This document shows, one piece after another, positions 1-8,592 of a stretch of 64,000 bases of DNA. How positions within the stretch are numbered: the first letter of the stretch is position 1; each line of letters begins with the position of its first letter. This stretch comes from Varibaculum massiliense (lineage in GTDB: Bacteria; Actinomycetota; Actinomycetes; Actinomycetales; Actinomycetaceae): contig NZ_FNWI01000004.1 in assembly GCF_900106855.1 (NCBI RefSeq), forward strand, positions 2,215,304 to 2,279,303. Reading direction: 5' to 3'. Below the pieces are notes generated by a model. That model did not search any database. It was not told where the DNA came from and worked only from the letters and a program-made list of their open reading frames with translations. The position numbers and the translations under genes were made by a program.

Positions 1-950
1 GCTACCTGCGGATGTGCTTCCAAGAACTCTGCTACTTTTTGGGCGTTCTCTACGTGGCGTTGCACCCGCAGTGACAGGGTTTCGATCCCGATATTTACTA
101 GGAAGGAGTTAAAGGGGCTGGCCGCGAACCCAAAGTCACGCAGCCCCTGCACCCGGGCTTTCACGATGAATGCGCTTTCCCCTAGGTCTTTATATACCAG
201 GCCGTGATAGGAAGGATCCGGTTGGTTGAATTGGGGGAAACGCTGCGGATCAGCTCCCCAATCGAAAGTGCCGCCATCGACAATCACTCCTTGGATAGAA
301 TTGCCATGTCCGCACAGATATTTCGAGGCCGAATGCACCACGATATCGGCTCCCCACTCTAGGGGGCGGGTCAAATAGGGGGTGGCCACGGTGTTATCGA
401 CGATAAAAGGTACTCCGACCCGGTGCGCCGCCTGGGCGACGGCCTCGATATCTAGAAAATCATTTTTCGGATTGGGAATAGTTTCCCCAAAGAACGCGAT
501 AGTGTGTTCATCGGCGGCTGCCTCCCACTGCGATGCATCGGTAGGGTCGGCAACAAAAGTAGTGGTGATGCCATAACGCGGCAGATTATTGGCCAGGAAC
601 GCGATGGTGCCTCCGTATAGCGAAGGCGAAGCCACGATATTGTCTCCGGCCTCGGCAATCGTCAAAATAGTCAGCGCAATCGCGGCGGCTCCCGAAGAAG
701 TCGAAAGCGCCCCCACTCCGCCCTCTAGCGAGTTAACCCGCTGCTCGAAAACCTCGTTAGTGGGGTTATTTAGGCGAGTGTAGATAGGACCGGGTTCTTT
801 TAAGGCGAAGCGATCCGCGCCCTGTTTCGCGTCCTTAAAAACGTAACCATTGGTTTGATAAAGGGGAGGCACCGGGGATCCGGTTTCTTTATCGGGACGG
901 TATCCGGCGTGAATCTGGCGAGTATCAAAGCCCCAGTTTTGCTTAGTCAT
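1..950 (-). CDS. metY: O-acetylhomoserine aminocarboxypropyltransferase (MetY), C-terminus off window
   Basis: This is a PLP-dependent Cys/Met-metabolism enzyme that makes homocysteine (or methionine) from O-acetylhomoserine and sulfide (or methanethiol) in the cytoplasm. Reading minus from the ATG at 950, the protein begins MTKQNWGFDTRQIHAGYRPD, which is typical of the family. It continues through the YTRLNNPT substrate/PLP segment, the SSGAAAIALT stretch, the IVDNTVATPYL segment with its cofactor-binding Asp, and HSASKYLCGHG with the Schiff-base Lys. About 316 of roughly 430 residues are present; the rest lies left of the window. A structured leader with a terminator precedes it, suggesting control by transcription attenuation. 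O-acetylhomoserine rather than cystathionine chemistry is inferred from overall resemblance. Confidence 0.93.
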   Translation of the reverse strand, partial: MTKQNWGFDTRQIHAGYRPDKETGSPVPPLYQTNGYVFKDAKQGADRFALKEPGPIYTRLNNPTNEVFEQRVNSLEGGVGALSTSSGAAAIALTILTIAEAGDNIVASPSLYGGTIAFLANNLPRYGITTTFVADPTDASQWEAAADEHTIAFFGETIPNPKNDFLDIEAVAQAAHRVGVPFIVDNTVATPYLTRPLEWGADIVVHSASKYLCGHGNSIQGVIVDGGTFDWGADPQRFPQFNQPDPSYHGLVYKDLGESAFIVKARVQGLRDFGFAASPFNSFLVNIGIETLSLRVQRHVENAQKVAEFLEAHPQV

Positions 951-1018
951 TTTCTTTTATCCTTTTCAAAGTAGATTTGGGTTTTTTAAAACGTTTGCCA
1001 ATAGTCCACTTCGGATAA

Positions 1019-1065
1019 AGAAAAAGCCCGGCAAGGCAGTCCAAAGGGACTTTCTTTGCACGGGC
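1019..1065 (-). terminator. Intrinsic terminator in the metY leader
   Basis: Read on the minus strand, GCCCG (1065-1061) pairs with CGGGC (1030-1026) around an inner AGTCC-CTTT-GGACT hairpin, followed directly by a T-rich tract. It sits about 70 bp before the metY ATG, so it would act as an attenuator rather than as the end of an upstream gene. Confidence 0.65.
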
Positions 1066-1174
1066 AAACGCGTCGCCGCCTAGGGGCGGACTGAGAAGAG
1101 CTGACCGTGCGGGTCAGCTGAACATTCGACGTGTCATGCCCCTAAGATAACCCAGTATTCCCCGCCAATAGCAA
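1019..1174 (-). promoter_or_regulatory. metY leader: promoter, leaderless 7-residue uORF, hairpins and attenuator
   Basis: On the minus strand a -35 TTGCTA (1174-1169) and -10 TTATCT (1150-1145) lie 18 bp apart, predicting a start near 1138. An ATG falls almost exactly there (1137) and opens an 8-codon frame encoding MTRRMFS then stop (1137-1114). The stop codon is inside a hairpin with arms AGCTGACC and GGTCAGCT. A CCGCC/GGCGG hairpin and then a terminator follow, and possible CGTCG/CGACG pairing would close a three-way junction. The stretch 951-1306 holds no other gene. The layout fits translation- or ligand-controlled attenuation of metY; the signal sensed is unknown. Confidence 0.5.
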
Positions 1175-1306
1175 GCCTGTCTTAAAAGTTGAGAACTAAG
1201 TCACTGTTTCGGTAAGGGAATTTTTTTGATTCTCAGCGTTCTAACGGCTGAAAAAGCGCCTCTTAGCGGTTAATCTGGAGGAAAGAGAAACCGTAAAGGA
1301 GAAATC

Positions 1307-2539
1307 ATGAGCCAAGACAGCTTGCCCAGTGTAGACACCGATGCCGACCCGGTAGTTTCCTGGACTGTTCAAGAAGGAGCGATGGTAGCTGCCAAGCTCG
1401 ATCCTCATGCGGTCTGCCAGTTTTTCCAGGAACAAAACATCGTAGCTGAGGTTGACTGGTTCCCGGACACCCCGCACTTGCTGGGAGTAAATATGCTTCG
1501 TAACCAAGCTGATGGCCTGGCTGCCCTAGATGACGCAGAGCAACCTCTGCGAGTGGGGGCAGCGCTTCCAGAAGTGGTAGACAGACTGGCAGAAAAGTTT
1601 GCAGCTGATGTTTTGATAGGCGAATACCATTCCAATAAGCTGCCTGCAGATAAACCGATGCCTTCCCGCAGCGCCGATTCCACCCAGCCGGTACGGGTAG
1701 TAGAAATCTCGCAAATGCCGGTTTCGTCGGTGCCGTTTTGTGCCGCCTCAGAAGGTAAAACCTTGGGCTGCGTTACCCTTTCGGAGGGGCGAATCGCCTT
1801 ATTCTATGAAACTATCCGGGGTGACATTGTGGAAGGCTCCCTGATTTCTAGAATCCCGGCTCTGGGGCTCTATGTTTCTGACCATGATCAACGGATAGTG
1901 GCGGTGACTTCCGATGAAATTGCCGACCCCGAAAAACTAGCAATCCACTCCTGGCTGTTGCAAAACCAAGTGGTTCCCGGGGCAGTCAAATACCCGGATT
2001 CGGCACTGTTAGAGAAAATACGCGAATACCTAGGACATTCATCTTCCCCTAAACGCATTGCTGAAACCGCTGGTTGCGATGCCGAACAGTTAGCAGAAAC
2101 CTTCAAAACGCCAGGTCAAGATGGTATGGTGCGGACAATAGAAGTCTTGGGACTACCAGCCGAAGCCGCCGCCTTCCTCTATGGACAGCTCGACCTTGAG
2201 GAAGTACCCGGTATCGAAATCTTTCACGAGCCCGGTTGGGCGGCTGCCATGGGACACAGCGTAGATATGCGGATTCTGCATTCTGATGAGGATCAGAAAA
2301 CTCTTTTCGGTATCTTGCGGAAACTAGAAATAGAGCACCCCACTTTGATGAAAGTGGCTAATATCGCTCAGTTAGCAGTGGGAATTGGACTGGTGGGAGC
2401 CGGTGTGGTTGGTTTAATCGGAAAGAAGCGTTTCTCCCGGCTATCTCTGCTGGGGGGAGTGATGCTGGTGATTGATGGGGGACTGCGTTCTTCGGTGATT
2501 CATCACATGAAGAATCGAATCGTGGGTGATTATAAATAA
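1307..2539 (+). CDS. Hypothetical membrane-anchored protein (410 aa)
   Basis: I do not recognise this family. The start is well supported by AAAGGAG seven bases before the ATG. The first 340 residues are soluble-looking and acidic, with no signal peptide. Residues around 355-375 (AQLAVGIGLVGAGVVGLIG) and around 383-395 (LSLLGGVMLVIDGGL) look like two membrane segments near the C-terminus, separated by a basic loop. The protein would therefore be a cytoplasmic domain anchored by a C-terminal hairpin. It is flanked by divergent metY and convergent brkB, so context gives no function. The reading frame is intact and codon use matches the neighbours, so it is probably a real lineage-restricted gene. 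Confidence 0.8.
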   Translation: MSQDSLPSVDTDADPVVSWTVQEGAMVAAKLDPHAVCQFFQEQNIVAEVDWFPDTPHLLGVNMLRNQADGLAALDDAEQPLRVGAALPEVVDRLAEKFAADVLIGEYHSNKLPADKPMPSRSADSTQPVRVVEISQMPVSSVPFCAASEGKTLGCVTLSEGRIALFYETIRGDIVEGSLISRIPALGLYVSDHDQRIVAVTSDEIADPEKLAIHSWLLQNQVVPGAVKYPDSALLEKIREYLGHSSSPKRIAETAGCDAEQLAETFKTPGQDGMVRTIEVLGLPAEAAAFLYGQLDLEEVPGIEIFHEPGWAAAMGHSVDMRILHSDEDQKTLFGILRKLEIEHPTLMKVANIAQLAVGIGLVGAGVVGLIGKKRFSRLSLLGGVMLVIDGGLRSSVIHHMKNRIVGDYK

Positions 2540-2600
2540 GGATGTTTGTAATGCTAGCAGCGCTTTTGGCTAGTAGCTAGTGTTCTGGGATTCGTGTGCG

Positions 2601-3869
2601 CTAACGAGGGTCACGCCGCGAGTCTTTGAGGGATTGCAAGAAGGCTATCCGCTTTTCCTGCCGGGTAATCAGGCGGTCAATATGGGCGGAAATTTTGCCC
2701 TGCCAGGGTTTACCGCTTTGGCTTACCAGGCGCGAACGCCACTTTTTCGCTGTTCCCAGCGGTGACTGGCCGGGTAAAGAGGTATCAGCAGGAGCATCCA
2801 GGTCAACCAATCCGCTCAAACGATGATGCGCCCAATCTAAAGTTAGGGGTTGAGAAAGAGAAACGTAGTTAGGGCGCTCCTCGGCATGAAGATCCTCGGC
2901 CTGGGTAGCTTTGAGGGCTTTGGGGGGATTAGCGGTAAATGCGCAAGAAATCAACATCACTCGCGAGAGTAAGTTAATCCACAGCAGCAGCGTGGCGACA
3001 GCCGCAAAAGAAGCAAGTAAGGGGTTAGTGACCGCCCCGACTGCCGAAGTTCCCAAGGATCTAATCAGGGTAGAAATCAGCCCGAACATCGCTAACCCCC
3101 AGATCAAATCGACTCTGGGTACCCTAACTAGTGCCACGAACCGAATCAGAACCCACAGGATTAATCCGTCGATAGTGGCACTGATTAAAAAAGATCCAAT
3201 CCGAATCATCGCCGAGGCAAAGGCAGATTCTACGCCAAGTGCCGAAAATATCTGGGTACCAATGACGGTATGTGCCAAGGTCAAAACCCCGGTAGCGCCC
3301 ACTCCGACAGCAATAGCCGCGAATCCTAGCAGGTCACGTAGCTTTTCCATCGCCACCCCGTAGGGTACTTGATCAATTCCAAACATGGCGCGGATGGAAG
3401 ATTTCATCGCGCGCATAACGGAGGTGGCTGAAAATAGCAGCACTACTACCGCAACTATCCCGGTGATAGAAAACGAATTAGAAAGCACCAAGTCTGAAGG
3501 GTTAAGAATCCCCGAAGATCCCTTCCATTCCAGCACTCCCGGCAGGGTAGTCGCCAGAGAAGAAAAAATCGCGTCTTTCAGGTGCGGGCTGCGACCAAGT
3601 AGTCCCAGGAATACCGTTACTGCGATTGTTAACGCGGCAGCTAGCGAAAATATCGCGGAATAGGCAATCCCTCCCGCAAGCAGCGCTCCTCGTCCGTTGC
3701 TGTAGCGCATGAGCGAACGAACAATCCGGGTGCGCTGCACCCACAGCCCAAATATCTTGGCTTTATCAACTATTCCTGCCTGCGTTCTCACCTCGCGGAA
3801 GCTAGGGGAGAATTGTTCACGGTGCCGAGCACGCACTGATAGCTGCGGAGAATTGGCGGTTTCTTGCAT
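2601..3869 (-). CDS. YihY/BrkB family inner-membrane protein
   Basis: This is a multi-pass membrane protein of the YihY/virulence factor BrkB family (422 aa). Six or so hydrophobic segments lie between residues 60 and 310, starting at GGIAYSAIFSLAAALTIAVT, whose Gly-rich small-residue character is typical of the family. The C-terminal 110 residues are hydrophilic and basic, ending KDSRRDPR. The N-terminal 45 residues are cytoplasmic. The family has no firmly established activity; the old link to RNase BN is wrong. It is transcribed toward the hypothetical at 1307 and divergently from the DeoR regulator. Confidence 0.88.
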   Translation of the reverse strand: MQETANSPQLSVRARHREQFSPSFREVRTQAGIVDKAKIFGLWVQRTRIVRSLMRYSNGRGALLAGGIAYSAIFSLAAALTIAVTVFLGLLGRSPHLKDAIFSSLATTLPGVLEWKGSSGILNPSDLVLSNSFSITGIVAVVVLLFSATSVMRAMKSSIRAMFGIDQVPYGVAMEKLRDLLGFAAIAVGVGATGVLTLAHTVIGTQIFSALGVESAFASAMIRIGSFLISATIDGLILWVLIRFVALVRVPRVDLIWGLAMFGLISTLIRSLGTSAVGAVTNPLLASFAAVATLLLWINLLSRVMLISCAFTANPPKALKATQAEDLHAEERPNYVSLSQPLTLDWAHHRLSGLVDLDAPADTSLPGQSPLGTAKKWRSRLVSQSGKPWQGKISAHIDRLITRQEKRIAFLQSLKDSRRDPR

Positions 3870-3996
3870 AGTTTAAATCTAGCGGTTTCGGTCACCAGAA
3901 GCACTCTGAAAACGAACAAAAACGCGCGGGAAAAAAGACAATTTACAACATTTGGGGTAACCTAGGGGAAAGGTTTTCCCACACATGGAGTAGCTC

Positions 3997-4788
3997 ATGT
4001 TAGCGCACCAGCGGCACGATGAAATTTTACAGCAGGTAAATCAAAACGGGTCAGTGCGAGTAACTGATCTGGTAACTCAGCTGGACGTATCAGAAATGAC
4101 GGTGCGGCGCGATATTCGGGTATTGGCTGCAAAAGGGCTACTCAAGCGGGTTCATGGCGGGGCAATTCGGCTGGAGGGGGCGCCGGGAGGCGGTAATCTC
4201 CCCGTGAGTGCTCCCAGCGGAGAAGAAAAAATACTTGCACAAGCCGCCCTAGAAACTATTCGCCCCGGATCAAACGTGTTTATTGGCGGCGGTGGCTGTG
4301 GAACGATTCTGGCTAAACTAATAACCGAGAGCGAATTTTTCTCTTCACTTACAGTAGCAACCAACTATTTGCCGGTGGCTAAGATACTTGACCATGCCCA
4401 GCAGGGACAACGCGACAAAGGTAGCGCCCCGGCTAAAGTAATTATTTTTGGGGGACAGCCGGAAAACTATGAAAATCTAGGCCCGCTAACCCTGACAAAT
4501 GCCTCTAATTTTTATTTTCATTCGGTATTTATCGAGGCGGAAGGAATAGACAAAGATACTGGTTTGAGCTGTGAAAATATCGACAAAGCGGCTCTGAATC
4601 GCGTGCTGATCCGCAATTGTGAGTTCACCACCGTGATGGTGCCTACCCGAAGTTGGGGACGCACCGCTCTAAACGTAGTTTGTCCCTTGAATCAGCTCTC
4701 GCGGATAGTATCTGCTACGCAACCTCCTACAGAAATAGCCGAAGCGCTCACCCAGGCGCAAATAATGTTGGATGTACGCGAACCTTAA
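3997..4788 (+). CDS. DeoR/GlpR family transcriptional regulator
   Basis: This 263-residue regulator has an N-terminal DeoR winged helix-turn-helix (residues 5-57; QLDVSEMTVRRDIRVLAAKG is the recognition region, and KRVHGGAIRLEG the family's conserved linker). A DeoRC sugar-phosphate sensor domain follows (residues about 75-240), with IGGGGCGTILAKL in the position of the phosphate-binding loop. These proteins usually repress sugar genes and are released by a phosphorylated sugar. It lies 27 bp upstream of the mannose-1-phosphate guanylyltransferase gene on the same strand, so a mannose or related sugar-phosphate signal is a reasonable guess but unproven. Confidence 0.9.
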   Translation: MLAHQRHDEILQQVNQNGSVRVTDLVTQLDVSEMTVRRDIRVLAAKGLLKRVHGGAIRLEGAPGGGNLPVSAPSGEEKILAQAALETIRPGSNVFIGGGGCGTILAKLITESEFFSSLTVATNYLPVAKILDHAQQGQRDKGSAPAKVIIFGGQPENYENLGPLTLTNASNFYFHSVFIEAEGIDKDTGLSCENIDKAALNRVLIRNCEFTTVMVPTRSWGRTALNVVCPLNQLSRIVSATQPPTEIAEALTQAQIMLDVREP

Positions 4789-4815
4789 GCAGACCGCTAT
4801 ACGATAGTAAAAGTC

Positions 4816-5913
4816 ATGAGCCTGCACGTTATTATTCCCGCTGGCGGACCGGGAAGTCGCCTCTGGCCCCTGTCAAGGGCCGCGCAACCAAAGTTTCTAC
4901 TTGACCTGTTGGGGCAAGGATCTAGCCTGCTGCAAGCCACCGTTGACCGGCTCTGCCCGCTGACAGCTTCATTAACAGTGGTAACTGGCGCCAGTCACGG
5001 CGAGGCGGTAGCCTCCCAAAACCTCCCCGCACGCTTAAACCCCGAGGTTAAAAGTAAATATGCGATGCTACTTGAGCCCAGCCGGAAAAACTCGCTGGGG
5101 GCGATTGCCTGGGCGGCAGCGCGACTGCAGGCAAAGTATGGGGCAGTGATTGCCGGGTCTTTTGCGGCTGATCATGCCATCAAAGATGTTTCCGCCTTCC
5201 GTCAGGCAGTAACTGCTGCAGTCAAAGCTGCTGAGGGCGGGAAAATTGTAACTATCGGAATCGCCCCTAGCCGCCCTGCTACTGCTTATGGCTATATTTG
5301 TGCCTCCGATACGATTTTGAGGGCGGAAGGCGACCAGCCGCCAGTCCTGGTAGCAAAAAGTTTTAAAGAAAAACCCTCCGAGCCGCAGGCCAGAAACTAC
5401 CTGGAAACCGGCGGTTACTTTTGGAATGCGGGAATGTTTGTTTTTAACACGGAGATTCTCCTTTCTCACCTACGCGAATTGCTTCCCAGCTACTATGAAA
5501 CTATCCAAGAGATGGTGAGACTTACCCCCGGGACGGCAGAGTTTGTCACGCTCTGGGAATCACTGCCTTCTTATCCCATCGATACTGCAATCGCTGAACC
5601 GGTAGCTGCCCGCGGCGGGGTAGCAGTGGTAGCTGCCGCCGATTTCGGGTGGTCAGATGTAGGAGATTTTGATTCCCTACACGCCGCGCTTACCGGAGAT
5701 AATCCACTAAATCCGGTAGTACGCGGAACTGGGGAAAGTCAGGTTCTTGCTAGCCCGGGCGCATTTATAGACCATCAAGGGGAAGAAAAACTTGTAGTGG
5801 TGGGGATCCCTAATGCAGTAGTAATACGCCGCGGGGACGTAACTTTGGTGACCACCACAGAGAGCGCCCAAAAAATAGGGGATGTCGCTGGCGAACAAGG
5901 GGAACTAGCTTGA
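4816..5913 (+). CDS. manC: Mannose-1-phosphate guanylyltransferase
   Basis: The enzyme makes GDP-mannose from GTP and mannose-1-phosphate, a precursor for cell-envelope mannosylation. The nucleotidyltransferase signature is at the N-terminus (GGPGSRLWPLSRAAQPKFLL, residues 11-30), where the family norm is GGxGTRLWPLSR. Later motifs include EPSRKNS, GSFAADHAI, FKEKP, YFWNAGMFVF, YPIDTAIAEP and AADFGWSDVGDFDSL, all expected of this family. At 365 residues it is the monofunctional short form without a phosphomannose isomerase domain. It overlaps the next gene by TTGA, suggesting coupled translation. An alternative is a related sugar-phosphate nucleotidyltransferase, but the motifs favour mannose. 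Confidence 0.9.
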   Translation: MSLHVIIPAGGPGSRLWPLSRAAQPKFLLDLLGQGSSLLQATVDRLCPLTASLTVVTGASHGEAVASQNLPARLNPEVKSKYAMLLEPSRKNSLGAIAWAAARLQAKYGAVIAGSFAADHAIKDVSAFRQAVTAAVKAAEGGKIVTIGIAPSRPATAYGYICASDTILRAEGDQPPVLVAKSFKEKPSEPQARNYLETGGYFWNAGMFVFNTEILLSHLRELLPSYYETIQEMVRLTPGTAEFVTLWESLPSYPIDTAIAEPVAARGGVAVVAAADFGWSDVGDFDSLHAALTGDNPLNPVVRGTGESQVLASPGAFIDHQGEEKLVVVGIPNAVVIRRGDVTLVTTTESAQKIGDVAGEQGELA

Positions 5914-7133
5914 AGTTCTTTAGGCAGACCATAGCGCTGTTGATAGCGGCTCTGGCACTTGCGGGATGTGCAGGCACCAATGTGGCGCCCTCCGGATATA
6001 TAAATGCTGCTGACTTTCGCACCTGTCTGCTGACCTTGGGAAAGGGCGGGGTAGGATCGATTAACGCCAGTGCTATTACCGCTTTAAAGGATGGTCAAAA
6101 ACGTCTCGGGGTGGCGGCGCGGCGGAGTACCCTAGATTCCCCCGCAAAGATAGAAAAGGCTATTGCCCGTGATATTTCTGCCAATTGTTCTTTGATAATC
6201 GGGGTGGGGGAAGCATTTGTTGAACCCCTGATGGAACAGGCAAAATATCACCGCTCTCGTCATTTCGCCCTATTGTTGCCGCCGGGTACATCTGCCCAAG
6301 CCACCCGAGAGAACCTGGCCATAGTTACCTATGACCTGAGTCAACCGGCATACGTAGCCGGGTTTATCGCGGCTGGAACTTCTGCCAGTGGGCAGGTAGC
6401 CGCGATTGCGGGTAAGAAAAACCAGACTAATCAAACGCTGCTGGCTGCTTTTGCTAAAGGGGTGGAGCGCTATAACGCCGAGCAGGGGGCAAAAAAATCC
6501 TCGGCGGTGAAGGTGAATGCAAAGGCTGACGGTAACGGTTTGTATTTGGGGGAGAAAGCCCCGGTATCCAAGGTAAAAGGGCAAGTAGAAACCCTGATAA
6601 AGCAGGGCGCTGATGTAATTTTTTTTGCCGAGGGCGCGCAAAGTCCAGAGGGGTTAGCAGCGATTAGTAAGGTAAATCAAGACAGATACCAAGCGGCTAA
6701 AGCTGCTGCGGAAGCCAGTAAAAGCGCGGAGCCCGAGGCAGATAATGGCAGTGAGAGCACTCCGGAAAGTAGCGAAGAAACTACATCTTCTCCTGCAACT
6801 ACTGACAGCCTGGCAGAAAATGACGCTGTCGGTTCGATTACCGCGATTTGGTATCTGACCGATGGGCACCAAACTCAAGGAAGCCCAGCGGGAAAGAATC
6901 CTCCCATCTTAACCTCGATTGTTCCCGATATTTCCCAGGCGATGATTTCATTGATTGAAGAAGCCCGTAAAGATCGCTTTGCCGCTAACTCCACCCAGAT
7001 TTTGGGAACTTATCAGAATGGTTGGGTAGGGCTCACACCGTTTTACGAATATGACTCGACGGTTCCTAATGAGGTTAAGAAAAAGTCGCAAATAATAGAA
7101 GAAGAATTCCGGCAGGGAACTTTGAAACTGTAA
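5910..7133 (+). CDS. BMP/Med-family substrate-binding lipoprotein
   Basis: A TTG start overlaps the manC stop codon. The first 20 residues form a lipoprotein signal peptide with lipobox LALAGC (Cys about 20), so the protein should be lipid-anchored outside the membrane. The body resembles BMP-family (PnrA/Med/TmpC) nucleoside-binding proteins: LTLGKGGVGSINASA replaces the usual VDDxSFN segment, then SLIIGVGEAFVEPLMEQA, PAYVAGFIAAG and GADVIFFAEGA. An acidic, Ser/Glu-rich low-complexity insert at about 265-300 is not typical. No ABC transporter genes are adjacent, so it may use a distant transporter or serve another role. Ligand unknown. Confidence 0.8.
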   Translation: MKFFRQTIALLIAALALAGCAGTNVAPSGYINAADFRTCLLTLGKGGVGSINASAITALKDGQKRLGVAARRSTLDSPAKIEKAIARDISANCSLIIGVGEAFVEPLMEQAKYHRSRHFALLLPPGTSAQATRENLAIVTYDLSQPAYVAGFIAAGTSASGQVAAIAGKKNQTNQTLLAAFAKGVERYNAEQGAKKSSAVKVNAKADGNGLYLGEKAPVSKVKGQVETLIKQGADVIFFAEGAQSPEGLAAISKVNQDRYQAAKAAAEASKSAEPEADNGSESTPESSEETTSSPATTDSLAENDAVGSITAIWYLTDGHQTQGSPAGKNPPILTSIVPDISQAMISLIEEARKDRFAANSTQILGTYQNGWVGLTPFYEYDSTVPNEVKKKSQIIEEEFRQGTLKL

Positions 7134-7221
7134 TCTTAGCTTTCCCTTTAGGCAGGTACTAGCGAACTAAACTCTCTAGTAAGCGTTGTATTTTTAGCGG
7201 ATTAAACGCATTCCTTCAGAC

Positions 7222-7416
7222 TTAGGTTTCGTCGGGATAGAGCTGATGGATAGCTGCCGCTAAATCGATGACTTCTTTCTTGCTCATTTCGATAACCAGG
7301 CGTCCGCCTCCCAAAGCTGGTAGCCGCAATACGACTTCCCGACCTTCTTCTGTGCGCGCACCGTCCTCTGCTACTTCTAACGGACCATCTCCGGTTCGCG
7401 GTTTCATTGCTGCCAT
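7222..7416 (-). CDS. DUF3117 family protein
   Basis: This 64-residue protein begins MAAMKPRTGDGPLEVAEDGA and ends AAAIHQLYPDET, matching the short DUF3117 family conserved across actinomycetes. It has no membrane segment and no known enzymatic motif; the RLPALGGGRLVIEMS stretch is the family core. The gene is monocistronic, with about 290 bp to the next gene on its 5' side. I see no gene or clear element in 7417-7703, only AT-rich sequence. Function unknown. Confidence 0.9.
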   Translation of the reverse strand: MAAMKPRTGDGPLEVAEDGARTEEGREVVLRLPALGGGRLVIEMSKKEVIDLAAAIHQLYPDET

Positions 7417-7703
7417 GCTGACCCCCAGAGAGCTAAACCAATACCAGAAAATTAGAGTTTACTTGAGCAATTATAGCAGATAGACACCTAAAAATTAGCT
7501 GAGATTTAGCGCCCGAATGCCTATTATCTCTGCTTTCTTCCGGTCGCGTCGGACATCTTTAATCTTGCGAGTACGACAGGTTCTGGCAGTAACCTAAAAT
7601 AATTTGCGCAAACAATAATAATTTATGTCAAAAATATTAGTGATTTTCGGTGGGCTTCATGATGGGATTCTACAAATAGGACGTGGTATCGAAGGTAACA
7701 ATC

Positions 7704-8447
7704 CTAAGAATTTGCGGGAGCTTTCCCAATAATTTCGAGAGCCTGGGCGGGGGTATCAACCAGTTGTACCGCCGCTAACTCTTCCTCTGTAATCATTCCC
7801 GCGCCCAATAATTGATCCTTTAGCCAGGAGATCAGCCCACTCCAGTAGCTGCGTCCTACCAAGACAACAGGGAAAGACTTAATTTTCCCGGTTTCCGCCA
7901 AGGTTACCGCCTCAAAAAGTTCATCCAAAGTACCGAATCCGCCCGGAAGGACTACGAAACCCTGGGCGTATTTAACAAACATGGTTTTGCGGGCAAAAAA
8001 ATATCGGAAATAGATCCCCAGCGAAACCCAGTCATTAAACATTTGCTCATGGGGAAGCTCGATACCTAGCCCTACTGAAATCCCTCCGGCCTCGGTGCAG
8101 CCTTTGCAAGTTGCCTCCATTTGTCCCGGGCCTCCGCCGGTAATCACCGACCAGCCGGACTGAGCCAGTAACTTCCCCGTTTCTTCCCCCAGGGCATACT
8201 CGGGGCTACCCAGGGGAGTGCGGGCGGAACCGAAAACCGAAATCGCCGGCCCTAATTCGGCGAGGGCGGCAAATCCTTCTACGAACTCACTTTGAATCCG
8301 CAGTACCCGCCAAGTGTCTTCATGTAGCCAATCAGTATTTTTTTGCGGACGGAGCAAGCGTTGCTCGGAAGTCTCCCTGGGTCGCAAGGGACTGCGCATC
8401 TGAATGGGACCGCTCCGGTAAACGCCTTTATTCTTAAAACTTCTCAC
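7704..8447 (-). CDS. LOG-family Rossmann-fold protein (TIGR00730)
   Basis: The protein (247 aa) belongs to the LOG/TIGR00730 family, whose characterised members hydrolyse nucleoside 5'-monophosphates (cytokinin-type phosphoribohydrolase). Family signatures are visible: VFGSARTPLGSP near residue 71, VITGGGPGQMEATCKGC with the GGGxGxM loop, and VVLPGGFGTLDELFEAVT, the PGGxGTxxE catalytic/nucleotide motif. The FARKTMFVKYA segment is also typical. It is a soluble cytoplasmic protein. The true substrate in this organism is not evident; it is commonly annotated as possible lysine decarboxylase, which is a historic misnomer. Confidence 0.9.
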   Translation of the reverse strand: MRSFKNKGVYRSGPIQMRSPLRPRETSEQRLLRPQKNTDWLHEDTWRVLRIQSEFVEGFAALAELGPAISVFGSARTPLGSPEYALGEETGKLLAQSGWSVITGGGPGQMEATCKGCTEAGGISVGLGIELPHEQMFNDWVSLGIYFRYFFARKTMFVKYAQGFVVLPGGFGTLDELFEAVTLAETGKIKSFPVVLVGRSYWSGLISWLKDQLLGAGMITEEELAAVQLVDTPAQALEIIGKAPANS

Positions 8448-8592
8448 TCGCGAAGCATATCAGTATGCAGGTTAAGCCCAAGTTAACCCCGCCGAAACCA
8501 GAGGTAACCTGACGGGATACTGAAAATAAAAGTCCAGGTAGGGTGGGTAAAAGCAGATAAAAACCGTGAGTAGTAAGGAAAACTTTCAGGGA

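Noticed and set aside
1019..1174. Known SAM riboswitch upstream of metY
   Set aside because: The leader has hairpins and a terminator, but the conserved cores of SAM-I or SAM-IV as I know them are not visible; left as an unidentified attenuator.
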